DNA from: Pedobacter sp. ISL-64
GTDB taxonomy: Bacteria; Bacteroidota; Bacteroidia; Sphingobacteriales; Sphingobacteriaceae
DNA length: 64,000 nucleotides
Direction of reading: 5' to 3'
Assembly (NCBI RefSeq): GCF_018613605.1
Contig: NZ_JAGGPU010000022.1
Coordinates: forward strand, 40,647-104,646
The stretch's first letter is position 1, and every line of letters starts with the position of its first letter. A program made the position numbers and the translations under genes. The notes below the pieces were generated by a model. That model was not told the DNA's origin and did no database searches. It was given only the letters and a program-made list of their open reading frames with translations. This document shows positions 16,650-25,950 of this stretch, one piece after another.

Positions 16650-18014
16650 ATGAAAAATTTTAAAGTATTATTGGCATCGTTATCAATTTTAGCTGTAACA
16701 ATGTCTGCTTGTAAGAAAAACGATGGCGACCCGATAGTAGAGGAGCCGGCTGCGCCAGAAACAATCCCTAGTAACGTAACTGCAAATAAAACATTAACTG
16801 CAGATAGAGTTTGGATATTAAAGGGCGAAACCCATGTACAAAGTGGTGCAGTGCTTACAGTAGAGGCTGGAACTGTTATAAAGAGTGATGTATCTTCAAA
16901 AGGAGCATTAGTAATTGATAAAGGAGCTAGAATTGAGGCTGTGGGTACTGTAGACAAACCAATCGTGTTTACTTCTGGTAGAGCAGCAGGTGATAGAAAT
17001 CCAGGTGACTGGGCAGGTATTACAATTATCGGTAATGCGCCTACTAACAGAACTTCAGTATCTAATGTTGAAGGTGGAGTATCGGGCACATTTGGTTTAG
17101 GTACAGTAGTAAACGATAACTCTGGTACAATAAAATATGTACGTATTGAATATGCTGGTATTGCCTTTAGCGCTAACAGTGAGGTAAATGCACTTAGTTT
17201 ATATGCGGTAGGAAACGGAACAACCCTAGATCATATTCAGGTATCATATGCAAAAGATGATGCTTTCGAATTCTTCGGTGGAACTGTTAACGGAAAGTAT
17301 TTAATTGCTTATGGTACGTCTGATGATGATTTCGACTTTGATTTCGGTTACTCTGGAAAAATCCAGTTTGCTGTAAGTTATAAATTGGCTAATTATTTTG
17401 ACGCTGCCGATCAAAGTAATGGTATTGAGTGTGACAATGAAGCAACTATTCCAACAACTGGCCCATCAACGCCAAGAACTAAGCCGGTATTATCTAATTT
17501 TACATTTGTTGGTACCAATGGTAACGATAATGCCGCCTCTACAAATAACTTTGCTGCACGTTTCAGAAGAGCTGCTCAGTTTGCATTAAACAACTCAATT
17601 TTATTAGGGTATAAAGCTGCTGGTTTCTCAATTGAGTCTTCACAAACTGCTACTGATTATGTTTCTGGAGCTGCTACATTTAAAAATAATTTAGTGCATG
17701 CGGTAGCTAATCCATATCAATCTTTTGATGCAAGTGCACAAGGCGTAATTACATCCGCTGCAATCAAAACAAAGGCAGAAACAGAGGGTAATGTAACTTT
17801 AGCAGCTGTTACAGATGCAGGTTTAAAAGCCCCATTAACCGCTACAGCTCCAGACTTAATTCCTAATGCTGGTTCTGCTGCTTTAGCTGGAACATGGGTA
17901 AGCCCAGATGGCTCTTCATTCTTCACGGCAGTGACTTACAGAGGTGCTTTCAGTGCAACTGATAACTGGACAACTGGCTGGACAAACTTTAACCCAGGTG
18001 CTAAAGTTTACTAA
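16650..18014 (+). CDS. Beta-helix-like lipoprotein, partner of the receptor
   Basis: A 454-residue lipoprotein: signal peptide with lipobox SAC near residue 20 followed by KK, consistent with outer-membrane sorting. The mature part is rich in Gly, Thr and Asn with stacked short repeats (GAVLTVEAGTVIK, GALVIDKGARIEAVG), suggesting a right-handed beta-helix. I do not recognise a named enzyme. ATG at 16650 gives a clean signal peptide; an earlier in-frame ATG at 16599 does not. It follows the receptor directly and ends at a strong terminator, so the two probably form one unit at the cell surface. Confidence 0.82.
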   Translation: MKNFKVLLASLSILAVTMSACKKNDGDPIVEEPAAPETIPSNVTANKTLTADRVWILKGETHVQSGAVLTVEAGTVIKSDVSSKGALVIDKGARIEAVGTVDKPIVFTSGRAAGDRNPGDWAGITIIGNAPTNRTSVSNVEGGVSGTFGLGTVVNDNSGTIKYVRIEYAGIAFSANSEVNALSLYAVGNGTTLDHIQVSYAKDDAFEFFGGTVNGKYLIAYGTSDDDFDFDFGYSGKIQFAVSYKLANYFDAADQSNGIECDNEATIPTTGPSTPRTKPVLSNFTFVGTNGNDNAASTNNFAARFRRAAQFALNNSILLGYKAAGFSIESSQTATDYVSGAATFKNNLVHAVANPYQSFDASAQGVITSAAIKTKAETEGNVTLAAVTDAGLKAPLTATAPDLIPNAGSAALAGTWVSPDGSSFFTAVTYRGAFSATDNWTTGWTNFNPGAKVY

Positions 18015-18034
18015 AAAGAAATTCTTATAACTGA

Positions 18035-18064
18035 AAGCCGAAGTTTTACTTCGGCTTTTTTTGT
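18035..18064 (+). terminator. Terminator after the receptor/lipoprotein operon
   Basis: Perfect stem AAGCCGAAGT / ACTTCGGCTT (18035-18044, 18048-18057), 3-nt loop, T-run. Confidence 0.9.
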
Positions 18065-18135
18065 TGAATAAATTTAATAATCATTTGTTAATTACTTAAC
18101 AATGAGAGGCTTATTTTAGGTGTATATACATAAAT

Positions 18136-19308
18136 ATGAAAAGAACATCTATTTTAAGCTCATTCTCAAGGATTGTGTGCTTTCTCCTTTTAATGTTAAC
18201 AATAACAATTTTCTCTTGTAAGAAATCGGCGGAACTGGATATTGCTCAAGATTCTACTATTAATATTGATCCGTCCATAATTGCAAAAATTAAGGCATTA
18301 GGTTTTCAAACAAAAGGTATTACAGAATTTCAGGAATATTATATAGTTGAAGGCGATATAATGATTTCAAAAGAATCTTTGTCATCAACAAAGAGTCCAG
18401 AAAAATTGATGGGTGTTGGTGGCAGAATATCGCAGGCTAGCACAAATAATTTAATTAGTAGCATTAGTAACCATAACATAAATATATCTGTTGATGCCTC
18501 AATATATGGAGACATTACTTGGTATAATGCACTAAAGAAGGCAGTAACGGTTTGGAATAGTACCTCAAATAGTAATGTTAAACTTAATTTAATCTATACA
18601 TCGCTAACTGATTATTCATTAGATCCAACTAATATTGATATCGTTATTAAAGATGATAATAATCAACTAGGTTCTGATGAGGTAGCAAGGGCAAAGTTTC
18701 CTACTGATGATAATAAACCAGGTAATTTAATTTTAATTAACCGTAATGTTAAAATCCCCTTTACCGATAATTATTTAAATGATGGACAGGCTGCTTGGAA
18801 TGTGATTCATGAAATCGGTCATTGCTTAGGTTTGAGACACACTAACTGGCAAACCAATGATCCACCAACTTCAATTGGAGAAAATTTAATTGCTGGTACG
18901 CCAACATCTGATCCAAATTCAGTAATGAATGGTAGCACAGGTTTAAGTGATTATAGTGCTTACACATATCCATTGTTACCTTCTAATTATGATGCTATCG
19001 CCATCAGTATATTATATCCAGTTAATAATGGTAGCTTAGTGGTACCTTATATTTCTGGTAACAAATATTTCTCACCTTATGGTGAAGATTATTTTAAGAT
19101 GAGTTATCTAGCGCAAGGGGTAAGTTACCATTGGAGGGCTATTGGTATAAATGGTACTGTATATGACGAAACCATAGGGACTTTTACAACAGAAACAACT
19201 CCAGGAATAGGCTTCCCTGCTTCTGGTAATTATCAGTTACAATGTACCGTTTCTGGTGGCAAGTATACAACACCAGTAACGGCAACAAAAAATATTGTTG
19301 TTCAGTAA
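18136..19308 (+). CDS. Lipoprotein zinc metalloprotease with HEIGH motif (M57-like)
   Basis: A 390-residue protein with a lipobox signal peptide (FSC near residue 31, followed by KK). The zinc site is HEIGHCLGLRH: His225, Glu226, His229 and His235, the extended metzincin-type motif; HEIGH is characteristic of the M57 dual-action peptidases. A downstream Met (SVMNG near residue 257) may supply the Met-turn. The last 100 residues look like a separate beta-rich domain. It should act as a cell-envelope protease; its substrate is unknown. It is monocistronic, between two terminators. Confidence 0.86.
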   Translation: MKRTSILSSFSRIVCFLLLMLTITIFSCKKSAELDIAQDSTINIDPSIIAKIKALGFQTKGITEFQEYYIVEGDIMISKESLSSTKSPEKLMGVGGRISQASTNNLISSISNHNINISVDASIYGDITWYNALKKAVTVWNSTSNSNVKLNLIYTSLTDYSLDPTNIDIVIKDDNNQLGSDEVARAKFPTDDNKPGNLILINRNVKIPFTDNYLNDGQAAWNVIHEIGHCLGLRHTNWQTNDPPTSIGENLIAGTPTSDPNSVMNGSTGLSDYSAYTYPLLPSNYDAIAISILYPVNNGSLVVPYISGNKYFSPYGEDYFKMSYLAQGVSYHWRAIGINGTVYDETIGTFTTETTPGIGFPASGNYQLQCTVSGGKYTTPVTATKNIVVQ

Positions 19309-19363
19309 TTCTGTTGGTGAAATCTATCAGTTCGCTAATAAGTTTGACTATTGTTTAAAAGAA

Positions 19364-19404
19364 ATAAAGCGGGTGTTCTCCATTATGGTGAACACCCGCT
19401 TTAT
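19364..19404. terminator. Bidirectional terminator between convergent genes
   Basis: Perfect 15-bp stem ATAAAGCGGGTGTTC / GAACACCCGCTTTAT (19364-19378, 19390-19404) with an 11-nt loop. It serves the HEIGH protease gene on plus and the gene at 19418-19723 on minus. Confidence 0.88.
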
Positions 19405-19417
19405 TTTATAATCGTAT

Positions 19418-19723
19418 TTATACTGCCTCTTTAACCTCTTCTTTTGCTTTCTTTGCTACAGCAGGTTTAGCAGCTTTTGCCTTCGGAGTTGCAGGAGTAA
19501 CTTGCTCTTCTTTGATATATGGCGTTATAGAATCATCTTGAGTGGAGAAAGTAATTTTTTTAGTTAATTGCTTTGCAAATTTTTCGATTACTTTATCGGC
19601 TTTTTTTGCTTTGCCATACTGGATAACCAATTCGTTAAATGCAAGGGCTAATTTCGATTCTAATTCTTTGCGTAGTTTTTTGCTTGTCGAATGACTTTTC
19701 GACTTGGATTTGTTCTTTTTCAT
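19418..19723 (-). CDS. Lysine-rich basic protein with histone-H1-like tail
   Basis: A 101-residue protein of unknown function. The N-terminus is very basic (KKNKSKSKSHSTSKKLRKE), the middle is helical, and the tail is Ala/Lys/Pro rich (KAKAAKPAVAKKAKEE), resembling histone-H1-like bacterial nucleoid proteins in composition. A TATCTTTG -7 box on the minus strand (19744-19751) lies 20 nt upstream. Nucleic-acid binding is a guess from composition. Confidence 0.72.
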   Translation of the reverse strand: MKKNKSKSKSHSTSKKLRKELESKLALAFNELVIQYGKAKKADKVIEKFAKQLTKKITFSTQDDSITPYIKEEQVTPATPKAKAAKPAVAKKAKEEVKEAV

Positions 19724-19871
19724 CTAAAACTTATGGGTTTTCCCAAAGATAGAGAATCGGAAAGTTAAATTAATATTATGATTATGTTAACACATAACTA
19801 GCTGCTTAACATATAAAATATTTCTCATAACTTAGGTTAAATCACATAGGTTAGAATTTAATCGAACGAAT

Positions 19872-20024
19872 ATGAATTATCCAATATTAATCGGTGTTGC
19901 GGTTCTGGTCATCATTTTAATTGCCTACCTGATCAAAAGAAACCAAAAAGACAAAAAGGAATTTGAAGAAGAGGTAATCCAGTCTGAACTTCCACCTGAG
20001 AAAGATGATAAAGAAAATAACTAA
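19872..20024 (+). CDS. Small single-pass membrane protein (50 aa)
   Basis: Short gene with N-terminal transmembrane helix (residues 4-20, ILIGVAVLVIILIAYLI), a KRNQKDKKEFEEE basic/acidic stretch and an acidic tail. Such one-helix proteins ending in a charged tail are common in Bacteroidota; function unknown. It overlaps the 3' end of the opposite gene by 4 bp. Confidence 0.65.
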   Translation: MNYPILIGVAVLVIILIAYLIKRNQKDKKEFEEEVIQSELPPEKDDKENN

Positions 20025-20302
20025 AAAGTACTTCCTGGTGCTATATCGCCGCCCAGATCTAATGTATTCTGGAAACCTTCCAGGTATTGAAGTAAATGCC
20101 GTTCAGCATTTGCATAAGAAGTAAATGTTGATGCGGGTTCATAAGCATCAGAATCAGTTTTGCTTTTGTAAAATGAACTGATTTTGAAAACGAAAACTTT
20201 GCCATCGTTAATCGGCGACATAATTCTAGCCTTTATAGCGTGACCGTTCACCTCAACAAAAAATTCCTTTAAAACGGTATAGATAATAGCAGACATAGAC
20301 AA
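20021..20302 (-). CDS. Hypothetical protein, 93 aa
   Basis: No family recognised. The sequence looks like a small alpha/beta cytosolic protein (FFVEVNGHAIKARIMSP, KVFVFKISSFYKSK). Two ATG codons lie at the start (20302 and 20296) and either could be used. Its tail-to-tail overlap with the small membrane protein gene and codon pattern support it being real. Confidence 0.6.
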   Translation of the reverse strand: MSMSAIIYTVLKEFFVEVNGHAIKARIMSPINDGKVFVFKISSFYKSKTDSDAYEPASTFTSYANAERHLLQYLEGFQNTLDLGGDIAPGSTF

Positions 20303-20411
20303 GGTTTTAGATTTAACTCAATATGAGAAATCTAAATTACCTTAAATAGCTAATGAATCAACCTGTTGTTGATAAAATAACGATTTTTTAACATTAATTT
20401 AATACAAGGGC

Positions 20412-21617
20412 TTATTTCTTAGGCTCATATGCATAAACCACTTCGTATTTACTGTTCTTGAAATTTGAAGAAAGTTGTCCGATTTTTAGATTCTGCGCCT
20501 GGGGTGTAGGCTCGCAGTACGAGTACTTCTTACCTTTATAAGTAACCGGTTCGCCAATTGGTTTGTCGAACTGTACGGCAATAGTTAAATGTTTAGGGTA
20601 TAACAGGGCAATCATCGGCAGATTATATATTTCCTTTACCAAATAGAAAAATAGTGCGGCCCGGTCATCGCAATCGCTGTAGGTGCTTAATAATGTTTGT
20701 TCAGGCGAGAATCGTTTTTCCTTACCAAAATTTTCACCGTCATCTTCGTATAAAAAACCATATCGGGTAAACCTCATCAGGTAATCGACGCCTTTTTTCT
20801 GATCCATGTGTTTCAGGTTTTCTTTCAAGGTGGGAATAAGAGAGCTATATGTTTCTCTGCTTAAGGGAATATTAAAATAACTCTCAAAATCGACTACCGG
20901 ATAGTTTTTGAAAATGGTTTGTATATCTTCATTAACTTTTAGCTTAAAATGATGAATTTTTTGACGGTAGCTAAATTCGATATCTTTTTCCTGATAACTT
21001 TCTGGTTTAAAATCGGGCATTCGGGTAACCTTATAAGAGAAAGCACTTTTAGCCTCTGGAATTAAAATTTTAACAGGTTTGTAAGCATCGGCCTGCTTAA
21101 ACAGTTTGCCATAATCGTGATAATTTAAGCACATAAACTTTTTATCGTCAATCATAAAAAACGGAATATCGCTGATATCCTCTTCATTTCTTACATAAAA
21201 GATAACCTGATCGTTACCTACAGCTAACCTTGCATCGTAGCCGCATTTACTCAGTAAAAACCATTTATATAAAGTATAGCCAAAATAATTATCTGCTTTC
21301 GGACTAATCTGTTCGGCTGTTTTTCGGATCAGTTGATAATAAATCCAATCGTTTAAATTATATTTTTTCTGGTATTTTTCTAAAGACGAGATTAGAGGTG
21401 CGTATTGACCAGAAGAGATGCGGCTGTAAAAGTTTGAAACGGCTGATGTAGTTGCTGTTTTTGGTATTGGAAAAACGACTGAAGAGTCGATGCTAAAGTT
21501 GAAAGTTCCATCATAAAAATCGAAAGAATAATTCTGTCCCTTCGAGATAACGGTATTCATCATCAGGCAAACGAACAAAATGGTCCTCAAAATATATGTG
21601 TAACTCCCTCTTTTCAA
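20412..21617 (-). CDS. Secreted transglutaminase-like (cysteine protease fold) protein
   Basis: A 401-residue protein with an N-terminal signal peptide (to about residue 28). Near the C-terminus there is a transglutaminase-type arrangement: STYSDCDDRAALFFYLV (Cys in a helix start), LLYPKHLTIAV (His) and KYSYCEPTP (acidic residue position). This fold includes bacterial proteases and amidases. The first 270 residues show no known domain. It is isolated from neighbours by spacers. Assignment to the fold is by motif only. Confidence 0.68.
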   Translation of the reverse strand: MKRGSYTYILRTILFVCLMMNTVISKGQNYSFDFYDGTFNFSIDSSVVFPIPKTATTSAVSNFYSRISSGQYAPLISSLEKYQKKYNLNDWIYYQLIRKTAEQISPKADNYFGYTLYKWFLLSKCGYDARLAVGNDQVIFYVRNEEDISDIPFFMIDDKKFMCLNYHDYGKLFKQADAYKPVKILIPEAKSAFSYKVTRMPDFKPESYQEKDIEFSYRQKIHHFKLKVNEDIQTIFKNYPVVDFESYFNIPLSRETYSSLIPTLKENLKHMDQKKGVDYLMRFTRYGFLYEDDGENFGKEKRFSPEQTLLSTYSDCDDRAALFFYLVKEIYNLPMIALLYPKHLTIAVQFDKPIGEPVTYKGKKYSYCEPTPQAQNLKIGQLSSNFKNSKYEVVYAYEPKK

Positions 21618-21744
21618 ACCGCTCGATATTTGGTTACATTAAATTTACCTATTATTAACATAAAAGCAACAATTTCTTTATGTAAACAATGAGGTGGTGC
21701 TTAATGGGAAATTAACATTGTATTTTTATGAATTTCGGATCAGC

Positions 21745-22551
21745 TTACTTTTTTAGGGCATAAAGTCCCTTTCTTAAATGTTTTAAAAGCGAGGTATTAC
21801 AATCCTTACAGTCTATTTCTTTCAAATGAATGGGTTTGCCGATACTGATTTTTAACTGGTGACCATTTTTGTTGAATAACTCTGAAATCAGCTTTGCTGT
21901 TTGTAACGAAGGGTGTATAAATTTCAGCAGGCTAAAAAAGATACCATTATTGCCATGAAAATATACAGGTAGTATGGGTACATTGGCTTTGGAGATGATT
22001 TTCCCAACCACGGGATGCCATTCGCGGTCGGTAATCTGATTTTTCCTGAATTTATAAGAAGAAACTTCGCCTGCCGGAAAAATAGCAACAGGACTACCAT
22101 CTTTTAAAACTTTTAAAGTTGTTTTTAATCCGCTAATACTTGATGAATCCTGAACTTTTTCGAACGGATTTACCGCGATAATGCATTTCTCAAGATTTGG
22201 AATTTTCTTTAACAGAAAATTCCCCATAAACATCGTGTCAGGTCGGTGAATGGCAAGTGTACTTAATAGTGCCAATGATTCTATGGCACCGTAGGGGTGG
22301 TTTGCAATCGCAATAAATGCACCCTCTTTTGGGATGTTGGCCAAATCTTCATCACTGATCTGAATCGTAACGCCCAGAACATCCAGAATATGATTGGCGA
22401 ATTTTTCCCCTTCTAAGGTATTCGCATCTCTAATAATTCCATTGAAGTCATTAATCTTCAAGAACTTCATTAAAAAGGAAGCAAGACCAGGGATCGGAAT
22501 ATTACAAATGCCTGTTGCCTTTGAAAAATTCTCTTTAGAAATGACTGTCAT
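21745..22551 (-). CDS. PlsC-like acyltransferase, paralogue of the OlsF-like N-terminal half
   Basis: A 268-residue membrane-associated acyltransferase. It has ANHPYGAIES (Asn84, His85, Glu91), FPAGEVSS and WHPVVGKII-type motifs of the lysophospholipid/hemolysin acyltransferase family. It aligns almost without gaps to residues 1-268 of the neighbouring 583-residue protein, so one arose from the other by duplication and domain loss or gain. A terminator separates the two genes, so they are transcribed apart. It probably O-acylates a lyso-aminolipid or lysophospholipid. Confidence 0.85.
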   Translation of the reverse strand: MTVISKENFSKATGICNIPIPGLASFLMKFLKINDFNGIIRDANTLEGEKFANHILDVLGVTIQISDEDLANIPKEGAFIAIANHPYGAIESLALLSTLAIHRPDTMFMGNFLLKKIPNLEKCIIAVNPFEKVQDSSSISGLKTTLKVLKDGSPVAIFPAGEVSSYKFRKNQITDREWHPVVGKIISKANVPILPVYFHGNNGIFFSLLKFIHPSLQTAKLISELFNKNGHQLKISIGKPIHLKEIDCKDCNTSLLKHLRKGLYALKK

Positions 22552-22847
22552 AATTATAGTTCAAAATCGATTCCATTAGGGAAGCAACTTGATAAATGAT
22601 TTTTTATTTGAGCTAAATATAAGGGCGGGAAACATTCTGTCCTCACGAAGAAGAATGTTTATCATAGCTCATACAGAGTACCTAAAGATAATGGAATAAT
22701 ATGAACAACAGCGTATAATCGATTAAGAAGTTGTAAGGAAGAAAATTCTATAAATAATATTTCATTAACACCAATTTAACAGGGCAAACCTACTTTTGTG
22801 GCATAAATATTTGGTTAGTATTTATAAAGTTTAGGTTAGTTGATAAT
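22552..22847. other. Spacer without gene
   Basis: AT-rich 296-nt spacer. It contains a short GTCCTCACGAA-type repeat fragment (22640-22650) also seen near 13070-13090. Nothing else is evident besides the terminator at its far end. Confidence 0.5.
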
Positions 22848-22849
22848 AA

Positions 22850-22875
22850 AAAACCCAGATGGATGTCTGGGTTTT
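22850..22875. terminator. Terminator of the OlsF-like gene
   Basis: Stem AAAACCCAGA / TCTGGGTTTT (22850-22859, 22866-22875), 6-nt loop. On the minus strand it is followed by a T-rich stretch, 15 nt after the stop codon at 22890. Confidence 0.85.
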
Positions 22876-22889
22876 TTTATGGAATTCAT

Positions 22890-24641
22890 TTATAGATTCT
22901 TGCCGAGCTTTTCGAGCATTTCTGGTGGGATATTGTGCGTATCAACCACCAGGAAGCCATCTAAACAATCAGAAAACTTAGGGTCGATATTGAATGAGAT
23001 AATCTTTGCATTCAGGTTCATATACTGCCTCAACAATACTGGTATTTTAATATGTGAATTTTCAATGTCTCCGATTATACTGTCTAAATCTTTGAATGAT
23101 TCGCTGCTATCTACCAAGGTATCGGTAGAAATAGGTAATAAATCGGCTTTGAATTTGTTTCGGGGCTTAACATATTTAGCCAACTCATAATCGAAATGGT
23201 TTTTGGTAATATAATCTACAATTAAGGCCTTGCTAAATTTAGAAAAGTTGTTGCTAATACTCACTGGCCCGAACATGTAACGGTATTGTGGATTGTCGAT
23301 CAGATACTTTAAAATGCCTTTCCAAAGCAAAAACAATGGAAGTGGTTTACCCTGGTATTCTTTTCTGATCCACGATCTGCCCAGCTCGATCCCTTGTCTC
23401 AACATCGGGTAGAACTGATCTTTCATTTTGAACAACTCTGAAAGGTAGAAACCACGGCGGCCCATGCTTTCTAAAATTTCATCCCCTTTACCAATCCGGT
23501 AGGCACCTACAATATTTTCTAAATCCTTATCCCAAATAAATAAGTGGTTATAGTAGATATCATAATTATCAAGATCGATTTTTTTGTTGGTTCCTTCACC
23601 AACCTCGCGGAAAGTAATTTCACGTAAACGGCCAATTTCTCTTAAAATATTTGGGATTTTTAAAGTCGGAACAATGTATACTTCGTAATTTTTCTCCGTC
23701 CAAACCTTGAAATCTTCTAGGAGCGTTACCTCATTTTTAATTAAAAGCCTCGAAGCTTCTTCAATTACCTCAGCAGGTTTCTTTTTAATTTTGAATAAGT
23801 TTAGTGGATTAAAGAGTTTTTTCTCTGTATCTAAGCCAACACCAAGTGCATACGTACGGGCCCTTAAAAAGTCCATCAGTTTATTGCTGCTGTTCATATG
23901 CGAAATTTCAGATACGGCTATTGGTTTACCAACCCGTACCTTAATGGTGCGCCCATGTTTATTTAAAAACTCCGAAGGTAGTTTTGCTGTACGCAGGGTA
24001 GGGTGGATGAAGCTTAAAATGTTAAAGAAAACACCGTTATTGCCGTGAAAATAAATAGGTACAACAGGCACTTTTGCTTTAGCAATCAGTTTTCCAACAA
24101 CAGGATGCCACATCCTATCGGTTACCTGCTGGGCATCCAACTTAAAGGTAGAAACCTCTCCTGCAGGGAAAATGCCAATCGGAACCCCGTTTCTAAGTAG
24201 ATCAAAAGTAGTTTTTAAACCACTGATGCTCGATGTATGTTGAACGTTTTCGAAAGGGTTAACAGCAACAAAAAATTCATCAAGGTTTGGTATTTTTTTC
24301 AAAATGAAGTTGACCATCACCTTGGCATCTGGCCTAACCGTACACAATAGTTTAACTAAAGCCAAACCTTCTACACCACCATAAGGGTGATTTGCAATAG
24401 CAATAAAAGGGCCTGTTTTTGGAATACTATTTAAATCATCATCATCAAATTCTATAGAAACGCCAATGGTTTCTAATATCTTGTCTACAAATTCTAAGCC
24501 TTTAAAGTGTTGATTTTGAGCGAATACGTCGTTGATGTCGTTCAGTTTCATGATCTCCATCATCAAACCTGCTAAACCCGGTACACCTAGCTTATCTATC
24601 TTCGTTGCTTTTGCAAACTCAGATGTAGTTATGATCTTCAT
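22890..24641 (-). CDS. OlsF-like bifunctional acyltransferase (PlsC-like + GNAT-type N-acyltransferase)
   Basis: A 583-residue fusion. Residues 1-270: lysophospholipid-type acyltransferase with NHPYGGVE (84-91) and FPAGEVS (158-164). Residues about 310-520: OlsB/hemolysin-like GNAT region (REIGRLREITFREVGEG, GAYRIGKGDEI, ELGRSWI). The same two activities are fused in OlsF, which makes ornithine-type aminolipids: the GNAT part N-acylates the amino acid and the PlsC part O-acylates the 3-hydroxyl. Pedobacter relatives contain lysine or ornithine lipids, so such a product is likely; the head group cannot be read from sequence. A TATTTTTG -7 box (24692-24699, minus) lies upstream. Confidence 0.84.
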   Translation of the reverse strand: MKIITTSEFAKATKIDKLGVPGLAGLMMEIMKLNDINDVFAQNQHFKGLEFVDKILETIGVSIEFDDDDLNSIPKTGPFIAIANHPYGGVEGLALVKLLCTVRPDAKVMVNFILKKIPNLDEFFVAVNPFENVQHTSSISGLKTTFDLLRNGVPIGIFPAGEVSTFKLDAQQVTDRMWHPVVGKLIAKAKVPVVPIYFHGNNGVFFNILSFIHPTLRTAKLPSEFLNKHGRTIKVRVGKPIAVSEISHMNSSNKLMDFLRARTYALGVGLDTEKKLFNPLNLFKIKKKPAEVIEEASRLLIKNEVTLLEDFKVWTEKNYEVYIVPTLKIPNILREIGRLREITFREVGEGTNKKIDLDNYDIYYNHLFIWDKDLENIVGAYRIGKGDEILESMGRRGFYLSELFKMKDQFYPMLRQGIELGRSWIRKEYQGKPLPLFLLWKGILKYLIDNPQYRYMFGPVSISNNFSKFSKALIVDYITKNHFDYELAKYVKPRNKFKADLLPISTDTLVDSSESFKDLDSIIGDIENSHIKIPVLLRQYMNLNAKIISFNIDPKFSDCLDGFLVVDTHNIPPEMLEKLGKNL

Positions 24642-24736
24642 ATAAAATTCTTAGATTGTTGATAGGCAAAACCTGTTCTGTTTTGCAATTCCAAAAATAA
24701 GATTTATATTTATAATACACATGTCATATCGCATCA

Positions 24737-25630
24737 ATGAGAATTTGGCTCAACAAAAATTTTGGTGTTAGCAAAAGTGAATTTAATGGATTGCTATTTC
24801 TAGTCTTTATTATTATTGTAATTAAGGCAACACCTATTATATATGGCTATTATCGGCCCGTTTCAAATGATGGTTCAAATCTTTTAGCACAAATTCAGAA
24901 GATAACCATAACAGATCGGGCACATGTCAATACCATTCGTGATCGGATTGAAAATTCAAATCCCGAAAAAACGGTTAAACTTTTCAAATTCAATCCCAAC
25001 ACTTTAGATGCACAGGGTTGGCAAACTTTAGGTTTATCAGCAAAACAGGCACAATCGGTTATGAATTATACCGCTAAGGGCGGCAAATTTTACAAAGCCG
25101 AAGATCTTCAGAAAATGTATACCATTTCGCCAGAAATGTATAAAAAGATATTGCCTTATGTTAACATACCCGATCAGCCCATCAATACCTCAAGAAAATA
25201 TGCACCTTTCGATAAATACGCTAAAAAAACTTTAGTAATCGTCGATATTAATAAAGCCGATTCTGCACAATTGGATGAGATAAAAGGTATTGGCGGAACT
25301 TTTGCGCTTAGAATTATTAAATACCGTGAACGTTTAGGTGGTTTTTACAAGAAAGAGCAGCTTCTCGAAGTTTATGGATTAGATTCTAATAAGTATGCCG
25401 AAATTAAAGATCAGATTGAAATCAGTAATGCCCCATTAAAAACAATAAATATAAATACAGCAACGTTTGACGATTTAAAGCGGAATCCATACCTTTCTTA
25501 CAAGCAGATTAATGCCATTATTCAATACCGTAAGCAGCATGGTAATTATTCCGGCATATCTGATCTGAAGAAGATTGTGCTCCTAAACCAGCAGGTTATA
25601 GATAAAATTATCCCTTATATTTCTTTTTAG
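24737..25630 (+). CDS. ComEA-like helix-hairpin-helix membrane protein
   Basis: A 297-residue protein with one N-terminal transmembrane helix (about 18-38) and three tandem ComEA-type HhH units: FNPNTLDAQGWQTLGLS region, VDINKADSAQLDEIKGIGG and INTATFDDLKRNPYLS. HhH units bind DNA backbone, and ComEA takes part in DNA uptake, but this long three-unit form is common in Bacteroidota without proven competence function. It is divergent from the OlsF-like gene. Confidence 0.85.
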   Translation: MRIWLNKNFGVSKSEFNGLLFLVFIIIVIKATPIIYGYYRPVSNDGSNLLAQIQKITITDRAHVNTIRDRIENSNPEKTVKLFKFNPNTLDAQGWQTLGLSAKQAQSVMNYTAKGGKFYKAEDLQKMYTISPEMYKKILPYVNIPDQPINTSRKYAPFDKYAKKTLVIVDINKADSAQLDEIKGIGGTFALRIIKYRERLGGFYKKEQLLEVYGLDSNKYAEIKDQIEISNAPLKTININTATFDDLKRNPYLSYKQINAIIQYRKQHGNYSGISDLKKIVLLNQQVIDKIIPYISF

Positions 25631-25640
25631 AAGGAATATT

Positions 25641-25754
25641 ATTTTTGGTTTTGAAAAGCAAAACCTGTATTTCATAAGAACATTTGTTCCTGCTCTTTGC
25701 TTTACTCCGTTGCACTCCGTGTTCGCTCCGATCAGGTTTAGGAACACAAAACAG
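25641..25754 (+). repeat. Long direct repeat, copy 1 (about 114 bp)
   Basis: Part of a gene-free 753-nt stretch (25631-26383). This copy and 25951-26065 agree at almost every position; they start ATTTTTGG and end AACACAAAACAG. It contains the words CTTTGCTTTACTCCGTTGCA and GTGTTCGCTCCGATCAGG. ORFs across it are short and unconvincing. Confidence 0.85.
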
Positions 25755-25797
25755 TGCTTTAAACCCCAAAGAAAATTTTGAAGGCATATATTATTCC

Positions 25798-25910
25798 TGC
25801 AACATGCAGCCCTAAATCTTATTACCGGCCGCGCCACCTAAACCCGATCAAAGCGGGATGCCACCGATTTCTTCAATCGGGGCAGAAGCGGGAGCGGGAC
25901 TGCATTATCC
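25798..25910. repeat. GC-rich dispersed module (shared with 63821-63908)
   Basis: Lies between the two long direct repeats. It contains GCGCCACCTAAACCCGAT followed by an AGCGGGAT block and a second palindrome-like segment (CCGATTTCTTCAATCGG). The reverse complement of the region at 63821-63908 carries the same order of words, so this is a dispersed family of about 100 bp, much richer in GC than its surroundings. Confidence 0.7.
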
Positions 25911-25950
25911 TAAATGCCAAGAACCTGCTTTCCAAAAAAAACAAATATTT

